From Natrinema pellirubrum DSM 15624 (GTDB lineage Archaea; Halobacteriota; Halobacteria; Halobacteriales; Natrialbaceae), in assembly GCF_000230735.2 (NCBI RefSeq), contig NC_019962.1:1116001-1180000 (forward strand): a DNA stretch of 64,000 nt, read 5' to 3'. Under the pieces are notes generated by a model that was not told where the DNA came from, did no database searches, and saw only the letters and a list, made by a program, of their open reading frames with translations. This document shows, one piece after another, positions 25,451 to 33,649 of this stretch (position 1 is its first letter; every line of letters begins with the position of its first letter). The position numbers and the translations under genes are program-made.

Positions 25451-25502
25451 ACCCGTTCCTTTCGCGCCGGTGGCCTTGAGAATTGTCCCCTCGGAAGCGC
25501 CC

Positions 25503-26138
25503 TCACAGCGCGTTCTCGAGCAATCGATCGATCCCGCGACGGAGCCGCTCGGAGGCAGACGGTGCCGAGATACCCAGTCGATCGCCGACCTCCTCGGTGG
25601 AGGCCGCCCGCGGGACGGCGAAGTATCCCGCATCGCGGGCTTCGACGAGGGCCTCGTATTGCTCGCGAGTGAGCCCGAACGGCGGCTCGTCGCTCGCCGA
25701 CTCACGGGTGAGTCGCTCGAGTTTGAAGTCACTGCCCCGCTCGGTACAGAACGCCCGGTATTCGGCGAGTGCCTCCCGATCGGGGAATCGGGCGCGTGCC
25801 CACCAGCCGTCGACGGTCACGATCCCGCCCAGCGGCGTCGTCCCGAGTTCGACGTACTTTCGGTAGATCGGCAGCGGCGGGTTCCGGAGTCTGATCCGGT
25901 ACATCGCGTCCTCGTCCCCGCCCGCGTCGATCGTCTCGGCCATTTCGACCGTCGGGTCGTCCGCAAGCGCCGCCGAAAACCGCTCCTCGTCGCCGATGAC
26001 TCGACAGAGGACGACCGGCCGATCGGGGTCGACGACGAGGATTCGGTCGATATAGAGCGTTACGTCCGGAACGGCCGCGACGGCGTCCGTCAGCGGCATA
26101 TCCGGCGAGTTATGTTGAAACTCCGCGATGAGACCCAT
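25503..26138 (-). CDS. Bat/HTH_10-type transcriptional regulator
   Basis: 211 residues. The C-terminal third holds the bacterio-opsin-activator-type helix-turn-helix: LTREQYEALVEARDAGYFAVPRAAS then EEVGDRLGISAPSASERLRRG. The N-terminal ~140 residues form a sensor-like region without a recognised cofactor motif. This haloarchaeal regulator family has many members; targets cannot be told here. It lies 52 bases upstream of the cdc48 copy 2 start in the same direction, so joint expression is possible. A leaderless promoter is present. Confidence 0.85.
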   Translation of the reverse strand: MGLIAEFQHNSPDMPLTDAVAAVPDVTLYIDRILVVDPDRPVVLCRVIGDEERFSAALADDPTVEMAETIDAGGDEDAMYRIRLRNPPLPIYRKYVELGTTPLGGIVTVDGWWARARFPDREALAEYRAFCTERGSDFKLERLTRESASDEPPFGLTREQYEALVEARDAGYFAVPRAASTEEVGDRLGISAPSASERLRRGIDRLLENAL

Positions 26139-26160
26139 ACGTCGCGTTCGGCCCGATAGA

Positions 26161-26168
26161 ACTTAAAC
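26161..26168 (-). promoter_or_regulatory. TATA box of the HTH_10 regulator gene
   Basis: The minus strand reads GTTTAAGT centred 26 bases upstream of the ATG at 26138. Confidence 0.55.
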
Positions 26169-26224
26169 ACCCTAATACATGAGATACAGCCTCATCGGGA
26201 ACCGACGCATATGTTCGGGCACGC

Positions 26225-27124
26225 ATGAGCGCTGATGAGCCGGCAATGCAACTCGATACGGGAATTCGCTCGCACAACTACTACCGAAACGCGGTCGAGA
26301 AACACTGGGACCCCCACGAGGTCGATCTCGAGGCAGACCGCGAGGGAGCGGCCGAACTCTCCGAGCCGGCCTTCGAGGGGCTCAAGCAGTCGCTCGCGTT
26401 GTTCGGCGCTGGCGAAGAATCGGTGACCGAAGACCTCGCGCCGCTGGCCGTCGTCCTCGAGGACATCAACGACCAGATGTTCCTCACGACCCAGCTCTAC
26501 GAGGAGTCGAAACATACGGACTTCTTCGACCGCTACTGGCGGGAAGTCATCCACGCCGAGGAGAAGCGCCGCGGGCAGGAGCTATCGTCGCCGACCGACG
26601 AGAAGTGGTACAACGAGCCGTACGACGAACTGTTCGAGCGCAACGAGCAGGCGATGGCACGGCTGCTCGAGGACGACACCCCCGAAAACCGTGCGCGTGC
26701 ACACTGTCACTATCATCTGACGATCGAAGGAATCCTCGCCCAGACCGGCTACTACGGCCTCACGCTTGCCTACGGCGAAAACGAGCCCGAACTCCCCGAC
26801 CTACCGGGGCTGGTCGAGGGGCTCAAACTGGTCCGCAGCGACGAGGGTCGCCACGTCGGCTTCGGGATGGCCAAACTCAAGTCGCTCGTGGGCGACGGCG
26901 AGGTCGAGCCGGACCTCCTCCGGGAGACGGTCGACGAACTGGTGCCGCTCGTCCAGGAGAGTCTGGCCGGTGACGGCGGTGCAAGCTCCGAGAGCGGCCC
27001 CGGCCCGAGCCCGTCTGAACTGGCCGATTACGCCTACACGAAACACGAACAGCGCATGCAACAGATCACCTCGGCCAGCGAGAAGATTCCCGACGTCGAG
27101 GAACTGACCGAACTCGAGAACTGA
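26225..27124 (+). CDS. Diiron/Mn-Fe R2-like protein (RNR beta or R2lox-like oxidase)
   Basis: 299 residues, ferritin-like fold. Likely metal ligands by spacing: E69 (VTED), E94 and H97 in EESKHTDFF, E168 in HYHLTIEG, E207 and H210 in DEGRHVGFG. The first ligand is Glu rather than the Asp of class Ia R2, and Tyr163 lies five residues before E168, as in the R2-like ligand-binding oxidases. The partner valine position of R2lox is Ala72 here. No R1 subunit gene is adjacent. Usually annotated as ribonucleotide reductase beta; the ligand pattern leaves R2lox at least as likely. An internal ATG at 26246 is an alternative start. Confidence 0.8.
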   Translation: MSADEPAMQLDTGIRSHNYYRNAVEKHWDPHEVDLEADREGAAELSEPAFEGLKQSLALFGAGEESVTEDLAPLAVVLEDINDQMFLTTQLYEESKHTDFFDRYWREVIHAEEKRRGQELSSPTDEKWYNEPYDELFERNEQAMARLLEDDTPENRARAHCHYHLTIEGILAQTGYYGLTLAYGENEPELPDLPGLVEGLKLVRSDEGRHVGFGMAKLKSLVGDGEVEPDLLRETVDELVPLVQESLAGDGGASSESGPGPSPSELADYAYTKHEQRMQQITSASEKIPDVEELTELEN

Positions 27125-27200
27125 CCATAGCGTCGCGGGTCAGTTCCCGGGCGATGGAACCGGAGCAACGCCTTTTGTCGTTCGCGTTCCAACGACTACC

Positions 27201-27335
27201 ATGGTCGTCCAGACCGAACGCGACGACGCCACCTGGTACGAGTGCGAGACCTGCGGGATGCTCTTCGACGAACAGTCGGCCGCGGCCGACCACGAGAAAC
27301 ACTGCGACGACAGCGATCCGTCCTACATCCAGTAG
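27201..27335 (+). CDS. Small C2H2-like zinc-finger protein (44 aa)
   Basis: ATG MVVQTERDDATWYECETC to a TAG at 27335. It has CETC and, after 17 residues, HEKHC, giving a Cys2-His-His/Cys zinc site. Acidic; the codon usage fits. It resembles the small haloarchaeal single-zinc-finger family I remember as DUF7128, a label worth checking. Such microproteins are common in haloarchaea and often regulatory. It abuts the convergent gene (stop to stop 1 base). Confidence 0.8.
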   Translation: MVVQTERDDATWYECETCGMLFDEQSAAADHEKHCDDSDPSYIQ

Positions 27336-27336
27336 G

Positions 27337-27582
27337 TCACTCGAGGCGGTCGCGATGCTCGGCGGCGAGTTCCGCGGCTTGCTCGAGCGTGTGGGCTTCG
27401 GTCCAGCGGACGCGGTCGCCGTCCCCGTAGGCCAGCGCGCTCTTGAGTTCGTCCCGGAGGACGCCGTGGTCGACTGCCAGTACCGTCCCCGACCCGTCGC
27501 CGAGTTCGTAGACGCCGGGCCGATCGGGAGCGGCGGCGACCGCGTCGCGATCGAGGTCGCGCCAGGACTTCTGCAGCGGCAT
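27337..27582 (-). CDS. Small conserved haloarchaeal protein (81 aa)
   Basis: ATG MPLQKSWRDLDRDAVAAAPD. It contains DRPGVYELGDGSGTVLAVDHG, reminiscent of the GIY-YIG-like N-terminal strand (PGVYEL) but too short and without the nuclease catalytic residues. The start overlaps the stop of the upstream gene by one base, so the two are co-translated. Function unknown. Confidence 0.78.
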   Translation of the reverse strand: MPLQKSWRDLDRDAVAAAPDRPGVYELGDGSGTVLAVDHGVLRDELKSALAYGDGDRVRWTEAHTLEQAAELAAEHRDRLE

Positions 27583-28013
27583 CAGTCGGCCTCCTCGACG
27601 AGTTCGTAGGCGTGTTCGCTCATCTCGTCCTCGGCGAAGACGAACACCCGCCCGTCGACGACCGAGGGGTCCGCCTCGACGCGGATCGAGTAGGCCTCCG
27701 TGGCGACGGTGACGCCGGGGAACAGCTCTTCTTCGTCGTTGCGATCGAGCATCACGCGGCCGACGCCGGTCGACTCGAGGATGTCGTCGTGGGTGTTGCG
27801 GTCGTTGACGTAGGTCATGACGCCCTCGACGCCGTCGGGATCGGTCACGAGGACGTGGACCTCCTTGCCGGGCGGGGTCGTCACGGCGTCTTCGACCGGT
27901 TCCGGCGGGCCGTGGTAGAAGACCTCCCGACCGTCGTGGTACTCGACGACGACGCCGCCGTCGACGAGATCGACGCCGATCGTGCTGGGGGCGACGTTGT
28001 TGCGCGCGCTCAT
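27582..28013 (-). CDS. Conserved haloarchaeal protein, DUF5796-like (143 aa)
   Basis: ATG MSARNNVAPSTIGVDLVDGG. The chain is beta-rich, with VVVEYHDGREVFYHGPPEP and VMTYVNDRNTHDDILESTG, and has no membrane segment. I recall this as the DUF5796 family restricted to haloarchaea; no function is established. It forms a two-gene operon with the 81-aa protein downstream. Divergent from shikimate kinase. Confidence 0.8.
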   Translation of the reverse strand: MSARNNVAPSTIGVDLVDGGVVVEYHDGREVFYHGPPEPVEDAVTTPPGKEVHVLVTDPDGVEGVMTYVNDRNTHDDILESTGVGRVMLDRNDEEELFPGVTVATEAYSIRVEADPSVVDGRVFVFAEDEMSEHAYELVEEAD

Positions 28014-28188
28014 AGGGGCTCGTTCGGTCGGATCGGGGAAAAGGAGTGCGTTCCGTCGCCCGCGTCGGTCCGGCCAAGACGTTCGCCCTCGAGGTGTCGG
28101 TACCCGCTCGAGAAACACCCCGCAGCCGCTTGGGTCGCGTAACCACGAGACCGTCAGCCGTAAGTACACGCTTTGAGAGTGTTCGAGT

Positions 28189-29061
28189 ATGGACGGCCGT
28201 GCTGTCGCACCCGCAGCCGGGACGGTACTCAACGCACTCGCGACCGGCACCGGGTCGGCGTTCGCGATCGACCTCGAGACGACGGCCAGCGTCGAACTCA
28301 CCCACGACGGCGACGTCGTCGGCGAGGTCGCCGGCCGGCCCGAGGCCGATACGACGCTCGTCGAGCGCTGTGTCGAACTGACGGTCGCCGAGTACGCGGC
28401 CGCCGCGGGCTTAGACGAGTCCACCGTCGGCGCCCGCGTGACAACCGAAAGCGACGTGCCGATGGCCTCCGGCCTGAAGAGTTCCAGCGCCGCCGCGAAC
28501 GCGACGGTCCTCGCGACGCTCGACGCGCTCGAGGTCGCCGACGCGGTCGAACGGATCGAAGCCTGCCGGCTCGGCGTCCGGGCCGCCCGCGACGCCGGCG
28601 TCACCGTCACCGGTGCCTTCGACGACGCCAGCGCCAGCATGCTCGGCGGCGTGACCGTCACCGATAACACGGCCGACGCCCTGCTCGCCCGCGAGGAGAT
28701 CGACTGGCACGCGCTCGTGTATACCCCGCCCGAACAGTCCTACAGCGCCGACGCCGACGTCTCGGCCTGCGAGCGCATCGCGCCGATGGCCCGACTCGTC
28801 GAGGAACTCGCACTCGAGGAGCGCTACGGCGAGGCCATGACTGTCAACGGCTTCGCGTTCGCCGCGGCCCTCGAGTTCCCGACCGGGCCGATACTCGAGG
28901 CCCTCCCCGACGCCGCCGGCGTCTCCTTGTCCGGCACCGGCCCGAGCTACGTCGCCGTCGGGGAACGGGACGCGCTCGAGGCGGTACAGGAGCGCTGGAC
29001 CGACCGGGACGGACGGACGCGGCTACTGCAGACGCGGACTGATGGTACGCAACGACTATGA
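28189..29061 (+). CDS. Archaeal shikimate kinase (GHMP type)
   Basis: 290 residues. Archaea use a GHMP-family kinase unrelated to bacterial AroK to phosphorylate shikimate. Motif 2 reads VPMASGLKSSSAAANA, the ATP-binding loop, and motif 3 VSLSGTGPSYVAVG; the start MDGRAVAPAAGTVLNALATG is also typical. The stop overlaps the chorismate mutase start by four bases. Together with the trp genes at the left edge, it serves aromatic amino-acid synthesis. A TATA-like TAAGTA lies about 27 bases upstream. Confidence 0.94.
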   Translation: MDGRAVAPAAGTVLNALATGTGSAFAIDLETTASVELTHDGDVVGEVAGRPEADTTLVERCVELTVAEYAAAAGLDESTVGARVTTESDVPMASGLKSSSAAANATVLATLDALEVADAVERIEACRLGVRAARDAGVTVTGAFDDASASMLGGVTVTDNTADALLAREEIDWHALVYTPPEQSYSADADVSACERIAPMARLVEELALEERYGEAMTVNGFAFAAALEFPTGPILEALPDAAGVSLSGTGPSYVAVGERDALEAVQERWTDRDGRTRLLQTRTDGTQRL

Positions 29062-29384
29062 CTCGAGAGCCAACCGACGACCCGACCGACGACGATGAGA
29101 ACCGCACGCCCGACGAAATGAGCCTCGACGAACTCCGCGAGGAGATCCGCTCGATCGATCAGGAGATCGTCGAGCTGATCGCCCAGCGGACCTACGTCGC
29201 GGACACGATCGCAGCGGTCAAAGACGAACAGGGCCTGCCGACGACCGACGAGTCACAGGAACAGCAGGTCATGGACCGAGCGGGGGACAACGCCGAACAG
29301 TTCGACGTCGACGCGAACCTCGTCAAGGCGATCTTTCGGTTGTTGATCGAGTTGAACAAGGTCGAGCAGCGGGATAGTAGATAG
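29058..29384 (+). CDS. Chorismate mutase (AroQ class, monofunctional)
   Basis: 108 residues converting chorismate to prephenate. An acidic N-terminal extension precedes the all-alpha AroQ domain: SLDELREEIRSIDQEIVELI, with catalytic-type Arg and Lys in REEIRSID and AQRTYVADTIAAVK. The C-terminal helix is AIFRLLIELNKVEQ. It is translationally coupled to shikimate kinase. Its last 30 bases are partly repeated about 1 kb downstream (30403-30424), as if this 3' end served as an integration site. Confidence 0.93.
   Translation: MTREPTDDPTDDDENRTPDEMSLDELREEIRSIDQEIVELIAQRTYVADTIAAVKDEQGLPTTDESQEQQVMDRAGDNAEQFDVDANLVKAIFRLLIELNKVEQRDSR
29353..29374 (+). repeat. Direct repeat, left copy (3' end of chorismate mutase gene)
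   Basis: 22 bases, TGAACAAGGTCGAGCAGCGG plus GA, identical to 30403-30424. The two copies bracket about 1.05 kb carrying the hairpin array and the MazF-type module, like an attL/attR pair. Confidence 0.7.
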
Positions 29385-29721
29385 CACTAAGCGGATCCCT
29401 GAGTGCATGTGTAGGCTCGATTGGCAAGTAGACTCTCTGGTTGCTGTTCATCGTTCGTGAGGACGGTTTAAGTACAGACACTACACGTGAGAATGGAACG
29501 GTGCGAGCACCCGCGAGCGAAGCGGGCGGTTCTCCTGCAGCGAGGCCGAAAGCCGAGCCGTCGGCCGTTTTCATCGACGTTTTTGCGCCCAGCGCGGGAC
29601 CAGAGGTCCCGCGAGCCGTGCGAACGGGCACTCCGTGCCCGTGAGCAGAGAGCGGTTCGCCTGCGGCGAACCCGAGGTGGAAAAAGTTCGTTCCCGATAC
29701 TGATAACAGCACACACACACA
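29385..29721. other. Gene-free stretch with palindrome array
   Basis: 337 bases between chorismate mutase and the convergent toxin gene. Open frames here are simply readings through palindromes. Contents: TTTAAGTAC near 29467, a possible orphan TATA box, and the palindrome array at 29593-29672. Confidence 0.5.
29593..29672. repeat. Array of three perfect hairpins with 3-base loops
   Basis: CGCGGGACC-AGA-GGTCCCGCG (29593-29613), ACGGGCAC-TCC-GTGCCCGT (29624-29642) and GGTTCGCC-TGC-GGCGAACC (29654-29672). The stems are 8-9 bp without mismatch and the loops are always three bases. The sequences differ but the architecture is constant; the palindrome inside trpD (1573-1591) has the same form. 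Confidence 0.75.
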
Positions 29722-30075
29722 TCAGTCCAGTCCGAGACTCAGTTTTACTGCTTCGTCAACGGCCTCCATCGTCTCTGCGTCGAGGCCTCCAAGCACTGAA
29801 TGAATCCGTTTTTCGATGGAGACGACACGAATTTGGTCGAGACGGATCGAGGAATCTCTCTCGAACGGCGACTCCGCTGCCTCGACGAGAACCTCGAACG
29901 GGTAGCCTCGATACGTTCCCGTCGCAGGTGCAACGATAGTCGTACTAGCATTTTTGTTCCCAACATCGTTCTGGACGACTACCGCTGGACGAGTCTTTTT
30001 CATCTCGTGCCCTTCCGCAGGATCGAGTCGAACGATAACGACGTCACCGCGACGAATCTCTGTCTCCTCGCTCAT
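29722..30075 (-). CDS. MazF/PemK-type toxin (mRNA interferase)
   Basis: 117 residues. IRRGDVVIVRLDPAEGHEMK, then KTRPAVVVQND and STTIVAPATG, define the MazF fold; the RP dipeptide and the following Val/Asn strand are conserved. MazF toxins cut RNA in the cytoplasm and are held inactive by an antitoxin. Its ATG overlaps the stop of the upstream antitoxin gene by four bases. The module lies between 22-bp direct repeats, suggesting arrival as a unit. Confidence 0.88.
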   Translation of the reverse strand: MSEETEIRRGDVVIVRLDPAEGHEMKKTRPAVVVQNDVGNKNASTTIVAPATGTYRGYPFEVLVEAAESPFERDSSIRLDQIRVVSIEKRIHSVLGGLDAETMEAVDEAVKLSLGLD

Positions 30076-30311
30076 TCATCCAGTCCGCGCCACGCCTCGT
30101 CCGATGCGTCGTCCCACTCGTCCGCAAGTTCTTCCGCACTCTCAGAAGCCTCGCGGTACGCGGCAGCAAGTTCGCCCTCGTCCGGGTGGTCAGATTCTAC
30201 TTCGACGACAGCGACGGTCACGCGCTTGTTCGCGTACTCCGTTCCCAGATAGATTCGACCTCGGCCGTCAGTCTCGTTGGTCTGGAGGTCTCGCGCATCT
30301 ACTTTCGTCAT
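30072..30311 (-). CDS. Antitoxin partner of the MazF-type toxin
   Basis: 79 residues. The N-terminal half, DGRGRIYLGTEYANKRVTVAVVEVE, looks like an AbrB/MazE-type swapped-hairpin strand pair (GRIYL...EYANKRV). The C-terminal half is an acidic helical tail (EELADEWDDASDEAW) suited to wrapping the toxin. Position and ATGA coupling upstream of the toxin are the standard antitoxin-toxin order. Probably autoregulates the operon. Confidence 0.78.
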   Translation of the reverse strand: MTKVDARDLQTNETDGRGRIYLGTEYANKRVTVAVVEVESDHPDEGELAAAYREASESAEELADEWDDASDEAWRGLDE

Positions 30312-30402
30312 GTTCCCAACTAGAGTCTACTACTGAATAAGCCTTGCCCACTATTACCCACCGCGATGTTTTCGATGGATCATACCATGGATTTCATCTC
30401 CC

Positions 30403-30424
30403 TGAACAAGGTCGAGCAGCGGGA
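30403..30424 (+). repeat. Direct repeat, right copy
   Basis: Identical to 29353-29374 and followed by a similar GAATAGGTAATAG tail. Marks the right edge of the inserted or duplicated segment. Confidence 0.7.
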
Positions 30425-30455
30425 GAATAGGTAATAGATCACGCGATTAAAAGCC

Positions 30456-30787
30456 TCAGTGAGACCGTACTTCGAGGCCGTCGATACGCCCGAAGTGCTT
30501 CGTGTTTTTCGTGATAACTGGTTCGTCGTTGAGAAGCGCAGTCGCAGCGATAATGCAGTCTTCTCGCTCAATCCGTTCGCCGTCATTGATTACCTCACCG
30601 GAGATTTTCCGGCTTTTCGCATCGCGGTGTGGTCAGCACTCACGACGTACTTCGTTTCCAGTATCTCGAGAATTCGCTCTCGCTTCGTCTCCGGCGTTTG
30701 AGACCGAGCAACGCCCTCGTGAACCGCCTCGGGGTCAAGTCCCGAGGCACTCGCCTTGTTTCCTCTGTAGACCGATAATAGCTCATG
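30456..30787 (-). pseudogene. VapC-like PIN-domain toxin relic (frameshifted, 5'-truncated)
   Basis: On the minus strand a first frame reads ELLSVYRGNKASASGLDPEA to VVSADHTAMRKAGK and then stops. A second frame resumes with GEVINDGERIEREDCIIAAT and ends with NDEPVITKNTKHFGRIDGLE. Together they match the order of a VapC PIN domain, whose C-terminal acidic residue lies in the EDCIIAATAL helix. Adding one A to the run of A at the junction would restore the frame. The N-terminal strand with the first catalytic Asp is missing. No antitoxin gene is intact nearby. Confidence 0.7.
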
Positions 30788-31018
30788 TCATCCACCCCGA
30801 ACCCCCTCTAATTCGAATGCGATCGAGACGGCGCGCCCGATATATCCCAACTGATGACCGTCACGCATTGTTCGATGACGAGGCAGCTATCGTTATAACT
30901 TTTTGTACGTACGACCGTCGAACGATATGGAAATCCGGAGGCCCCCACAAAGGGAAGCAGTGTCGTTCCGACTCGAGTCTCTGACGGCTCGACTGAATCC
31001 GCGGCGAGAGGGGGTACC

Positions 31019-31427
31019 GTGACCGACGATATTTTCGGAGATCCGGCCGATACTCGCGAAGAAATCCTGGCAGCGACGTATCGCTGCCTCAGAGACCAGG
31101 GATACGCCGACCTGACAGTGGAACGCGTTCATGACGCCGCTACTCGAGCTTCGGACACGGGCGGTTTACGACCCGGCCTACCGCGAGTACTTCACGCGGG
31201 GCGATCGGCTGCTGACGGAGTCGATCGCGAAGGCCGTTCGCAGCGTGACCGACGGGGACCCCGAGTGCGATCCGGACGCCGTCGCGGAAACGATCCAGAC
31301 GGCCGCCCTCGGCACAATGCTCCGACGCTCGAGTACGAACGACGATACCTGGTTGGCCGTCGTTCGACGGGAACTCGAACGGTATACGGACGCGCGAATG
31401 AATGAGCGAGCAGATACCGACGACTGA
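31019..31427 (+). pseudogene. TetR-family regulator relic with internal deletion
   Basis: The GTG at 31019 opens VTDDIFGDPADTREEILAAT and the start of a TetR helix-turn-helix (YRCLRDQGYADLTVERV). About 35 bases later a different frame carries a typical TetR C-terminal half: LLELRTRAVYDPAYREYF, TRGDRLLTESIAKAV, then AETIQTAALGTMLRR. The recognition helix and first part of the ligand domain are gone and the frames do not match, so this is an internally deleted gene. Family members of this type usually sit beside RND or COG1361 genes. Confidence 0.72.
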
Positions 31428-32767
31428 TATCCTCCCCGCCCCGAGGTGAGGATTCCGTCGTGTGGAATCGGGTCGGTCTCGAGTTCCCCAAAGGCGACGT
31501 CCACTCCTCGCGTAGAGTAGCTGGGTTCGTGCGCTACACATCGCGCCTCGAAACGAGTGGCAGGCGGATTCTGCGTCCGAGCTGGACACGGTACCCGCTT
31601 GTGCCGCACCCGATACCACACAGATCAACGTGTCCGAATACCGGGAGACCGCCAGCGGTCGGAATGTGGGCGGACACGGATCGTGCCATCGCCAGACTCC
31701 GCCGATGATGGCGAATTGAACCGCGAACGGACGTGTTTTGATCGAGCCGTCACCGCCAGATTCCAGCGGAGGGTTCTGCGAGGGCGGCGAGTGGATCCGA
31801 ACCACGTATGCCTCGAGCAGTTGCTAGCCCATTCGGTGGACGTGGAACCGGCCGTTTCGGCGAGATTTTCCCCCTTCCGATTGAACCGTTACGCGAGTGG
31901 CTTGCACGCTGGAACGATGTCGGGGATGATGGTAGCTTTCGGTGAGGGAGTATTTGTCGGATTCATTCCCCGCGCTAAAGCACGGGCTATCCCCTCGCAA
32001 TTCCGTCCTCGGAGCGATCGAGTCCACTTCGAGAGCGAGCGGATTCCGGCGAACGGTTCGAGGCGTAGTCGGTCCTCTCGGAGCGATCACTACGGACCGC
32101 CGTCGGCCGTACCCGGTGGGAGGTGACGTCACGCGGACCGAGTACGGTGGACGCTCCTGCCATCGTCGGTCATCGCCGTTGCGCGTCTCATCGACGAGCC
32201 GATCATCACGGACTCGGAGCTGCGATCGCGTCTTTCGGGCACGGATACCGTTCATAGACCGGCTCGGAGGGGAGCGGTCGCGGTACTCGTCAGTCGGGTA
32301 CGATCACCGCGTCGGTGGCCGTCGTATGCGGTGGCCCAGTGGTTGATGGGGAATCGATTCCGATCCACGGACGGCGAGGGAACGGGATTCGGTCGTTACC
32401 GACCGACCCCGGAGACATCCAAGCTCTCGCCGCACTCGAGATCGGGCGGCCCAACGCTACTAACTGATCTCGGAGCCGGTTCCCCCTCCCACCACCCACC
32501 TGACACACCACCGACGGGGATCGGGGACGCCGGCCATCGGCCGGCGGTTTCTCGAAGCGGAAACGCGTCCAGGAGCAGCGCGGCGTTGGCCGTGTGCGTC
32601 ACGAACGATCGTCTCCGCGACAGGAGCGGACGATGAGTCGCTCCCCACCCAGTCCCGCGTTCCGTTGTCGCCTCGAGCAGCGATATCGCTGACCGAGACA
32701 TTGATGGGGGACGGAAACCCCAGTGAAACTACAGCAGCGATACGGTCTCCTCGGAGGTACTCACATC
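31428..32767. other. Decayed accessory stretch without a supportable gene
   Basis: 1.3 kb of short, mutually overlapping frames with poor codon bias. Two hairpins resemble the ends of haloarchaeal IS200/IS605 (TnpB) elements: TCCTCCCCGCCCCGAGGTGAGGATTCC near 31432-31456 has TCCTC/GAGGA arms, and CCCCGCGCTAAAGCACGGG lies at about 31970-31990. No TnpB reading frame survives between or beside them. Confidence 0.45.
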
Positions 32768-33157
32768 ATGAGCGATCCCATCACGAAACTCGAGACGTCG
32801 TCGGCCAACTGGGTACGGAATCACATGTACGAACTCTCGGGGATTCCCGAACCCGGCCGGGAGTGGACCAGCAGCGAGACGGGCATCGACGATCGCATCG
32901 TGACCTCGTTGCTGAAACGCGGGTTGGTCGAACGAGTGGCAGGCAAGCGAGACGACAGCGATCGCCGGTACTACAGGACCCAACCCAAGCTGTACGACGC
33001 CGTCCAGACGTTCCGGGAGACGTCCACGCGGACCGACCGTCTCCTGCCGTGTGATGACCGCGAGTGTCCCGGGAGCGGATTTCGCAATCTCGGTGACGGA
33101 CGGCTCGAGTGTAGCCACTGCGGCCAGGTCCACGACAAAGGAGCGATCGACAGATAG
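32768..33157 (+). CDS. Small protein with winged-helix-like core and zinc ribbon
   Basis: 129 residues from ATG MSDPITKLETSS. It has a predicted helix-turn-helix (TGIDDRIVTSLLKRGLVERV with a following basic RDDSDRRYY wing), and a C-terminal zinc ribbon from CDDRECPGSG to LECSHCG. DNA binding is likely. No named family is recognised. It is in the middle of a decayed accessory region yet keeps good codon bias, so it is probably functional. An upstream in-frame start at 32723 is less likely. Confidence 0.68.
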   Translation: MSDPITKLETSSANWVRNHMYELSGIPEPGREWTSSETGIDDRIVTSLLKRGLVERVAGKRDDSDRRYYRTQPKLYDAVQTFRETSTRTDRLLPCDDRECPGSGFRNLGDGRLECSHCGQVHDKGAIDR

Positions 33158-33499
33158 AGCGGCGAGTGGGCCGAACCCCGTCGGAACCGGGGACGAACGG
33201 GCGGAAGTCGAGCGGACGCTCGGCGTCGACGGGATCGTTTCGTCCTGGGCCACGGCGGGAGCGGTGAGACGCCGACCAAAGGAGTGGCGAACCAGCGGCG
33301 GTTCCCACGGCGGTGACACGGATTCCGACGGGGCCTCATACGGTCGACTAGAAGTCAGTGGCGGTGAGACCGCAGGGCGGTCGCTCCTCCCGGTACGTCG
33401 GTTCGGGACTCGTCTCAGTGGTCGGGCCACAGTCCGACGGGGGGAGACGCGTATTCCGTTCGATTCAAGGTGCGGGTGTCCGAGCGTTCGCGTAGGCCG
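33158..33499. other. Intergenic stretch
   Basis: 342 bases, GC-rich; several frames stay open but lack family character. I see no promoter or RNA gene here. Confidence 0.35.
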
Positions 33500-33649
33500 A
33501 TGCCCGAGTGTCAGCACTGCGGCGCGTTCGTCACGCGAGATTTCGTCCGCGTCTTTGGCGTCGACGGAGAGGTCCGAGAGTGTCCGGCGTGTTCGACCTA
33601 CCGGGAGATCACGGCCGCTCCGAACGACCGCGATGGGGGGTCCGAGTAG
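33500..33649 (+). CDS. DUF7563-like small zinc-finger protein (49 aa)
   Basis: ATG MPECQHCGAFVTRDFVRVFG to a TAG at 33649. Two CxxC pairs, CQHC near the start and CPAC in the second half, form one treble-clef/rubredoxin-like zinc site. It resembles the haloarchaeal family I recall as DUF7563, often found in accessory regions and near mobile elements. Function unknown, possibly regulatory. Confidence 0.75.
   Translation: MPECQHCGAFVTRDFVRVFGVDGEVRECPACSTYREITAAPNDRDGGSE

Noticed and set aside
23642-25672. Long plus-strand frame across the second Cdc48 gene
   Set aside because: Antisense shadow; the minus-strand AAA motifs are unambiguous.
29441-29644. Small plus-strand frame through the hairpin array
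   Set aside because: Its coding potential comes from palindromes; the product has no sensible composition.
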